64,000 nucleotides of DNA from Trichomonas vaginalis G3 (Eukaryota; Parabasalia; Trichomonadida; Trichomonadidae), in the NCBI RefSeq assembly GCF_026262505.1, contig NC_067204.1:12542522-12606521 (forward strand). The letters are read 5' to 3'. Made by a program: the position numbers and the translations under genes. Shown in pieces: positions 63,382-64,000 of the stretch; within the stretch, counting starts at the first letter, position 1; every line of letters starts with the position of its first letter. The notes below the pieces were generated by a model. The model ran no database searches. It saw only the letters and a list, made by a program, of their open reading frames with translations, and was not told where the DNA came from.

Positions 63382-64000
63382 ATGGAAAAGTCCATCTCTA
63401 TTGAACTAAAGCAGCTGTGTAAAGGTCAAAATGATGTCTTTGACACATTATTCAGGTTAAAAACATCGAATAATGATGATATCAACCAGATCTTTGAGGA
63501 GCTGAAAAGTCAATATATCGAGGCAAAAAGGATCTCTCCACACAAGATTATTGAAACAATCTTCACTGCAGCTAAATACAATAATCGCTACACAAAGTCA
63601 TATTGGGAACTATTCAAAAAGGTATATAATGAATATCATCCAACTCAAACCATAATGATTGATCTTGCATTTGACTATTTTGTTCATAAAGAGTATGGAA
63701 TATTTTTATATAAGGACCATAAAGAAAGTATTGAGGAATATTATCAGTTCCAATCCAACAATTATTCATTAAATGTTCATGAAGAAGGTACAATTTTCAG
63801 AGCAATAATGGAAGATAATAAAGATTCACTGATATCTTTTACAGAAAAGAATGATTTTGATGCAGAGGAAAGAATAGAAAATCCATTCTATCCTGATCCA
63901 TATCACCTATATTCATTGCTTGAATTATGTTGCTATCATGGGTCTGTTGTATGTTTTAAATTCTTAAGAACTAAATTCAACTTAGAAATCACACCTATTT
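63382..64000 (+). CDS. DUF3447-type ankyrin protein, N-terminal part (runs off the window)
   Basis: Open from ATG at 63,382 to the end of the window (206 codons). Begins MEKSISIELKQLCKGQNDVF and includes RISPHKIIETIFTAAKYNNR, QTIMIDLAFDYFVHKEYGIF, EGTIFRAIMEDNKDSLISF and LYSLLELCCYHGSVVCFKFL, the usual wording of the helical N-terminal domain in the large trichomonad ankyrin family; the last phrase is the lead-in to the ankyrin repeats, which lie beyond the window. Function is not known; family members are often linked to surface or cytoskeleton by ankyrin binding. Not obviously a close relative of the broken ankyrin gene at 57,430. Confidence 0.8.
   Translation, partial: MEKSISIELKQLCKGQNDVFDTLFRLKTSNNDDINQIFEELKSQYIEAKRISPHKIIETIFTAAKYNNRYTKSYWELFKKVYNEYHPTQTIMIDLAFDYFVHKEYGIFLYKDHKESIEEYYQFQSNNYSLNVHEEGTIFRAIMEDNKDSLISFTEKNDFDAEERIENPFYPDPYHLYSLLELCCYHGSVVCFKFLRTKFNLEITPI

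Noticed and set aside
1-64000. tRNA, rRNA or other structured RNA genes
   Set aside because: No cloverleaf-like or rRNA-like stretch was noticed by eye; a covariance-model search was not possible here.

Overview
The window looks like nuclear DNA of a trichomonad (Parabasalia; Trichomonas vaginalis or a close relative). It is AT-rich, its host genes show no visible introns and sit close together, and it holds ankyrin genes of the DUF3447 type, flagellar genes, and a very large mass of Maverick/Polinton DNA, which is the known signature of these genomes. Species cannot be fixed from sequence alone. I saw no tRNA, rRNA or CRISPR array.

Layout. (1) 1-51,922 is almost entirely Maverick/Polinton-type virus-like DNA, treated here as fossil. 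A Maverick fragment (1-2,756) is cut inside a small gene by a second element that begins with a hairpin-bearing terminal inverted repeat at 2,757. The matching right end is at 51,802, the other half of the cut gene resumes at 51,803, and a 5-bp duplication (CATAC) flanks both ends. An uncut copy of the target lies at 45,342-45,346. The interior carries repeated segments: a first copy of the left module (2,757-17,192), a 100-N gap (18,374-18,473), a second copy of its right part (18,474-24,191), an inverted flank fragment (24,192-27,297), a repeat-rich stretch (27,300-30,740) and another copy of the module (30,740-39,205). Copies left of about 39 kb are heavily broken and many look like unpolished sequence. 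The right part (39,206-51,802) is clean, with mostly open genes.

(2) The right Maverick part holds a KilA-N/GIY-YIG protein, a second KilA-N protein inside a palindrome-rich cassette, two related capsid-like proteins, a broken protein-primed family B DNA polymerase, several small virion-like proteins, a broken integrase, a 601-aa tail-fibre-like protein with a phage collar domain, a D12-class adenine methyltransferase and a 43-aa membrane protein. The left module adds a basic coiled-coil protein, another KilA-N family member, an FtsK/A32-type packaging ATPase and a D5-like SF3 helicase. Together these are replication, integration, packaging and virion functions.

(3) 51,923-64,000 is host DNA: a 5'-truncated CTF18 clamp-loader gene directly at the Maverick boundary; an ankyrin gene on the minus strand whose ankyrin units are separated by blocks of a 37-bp minisatellite; a WIPI/Atg18-like PROPPIN; CFAP410 and CFAP52 side by side (both ciliary); and the start of another DUF3447 ankyrin gene. 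Host coding sequence is clean, so the sequence noise is local to the duplicated Maverick part.
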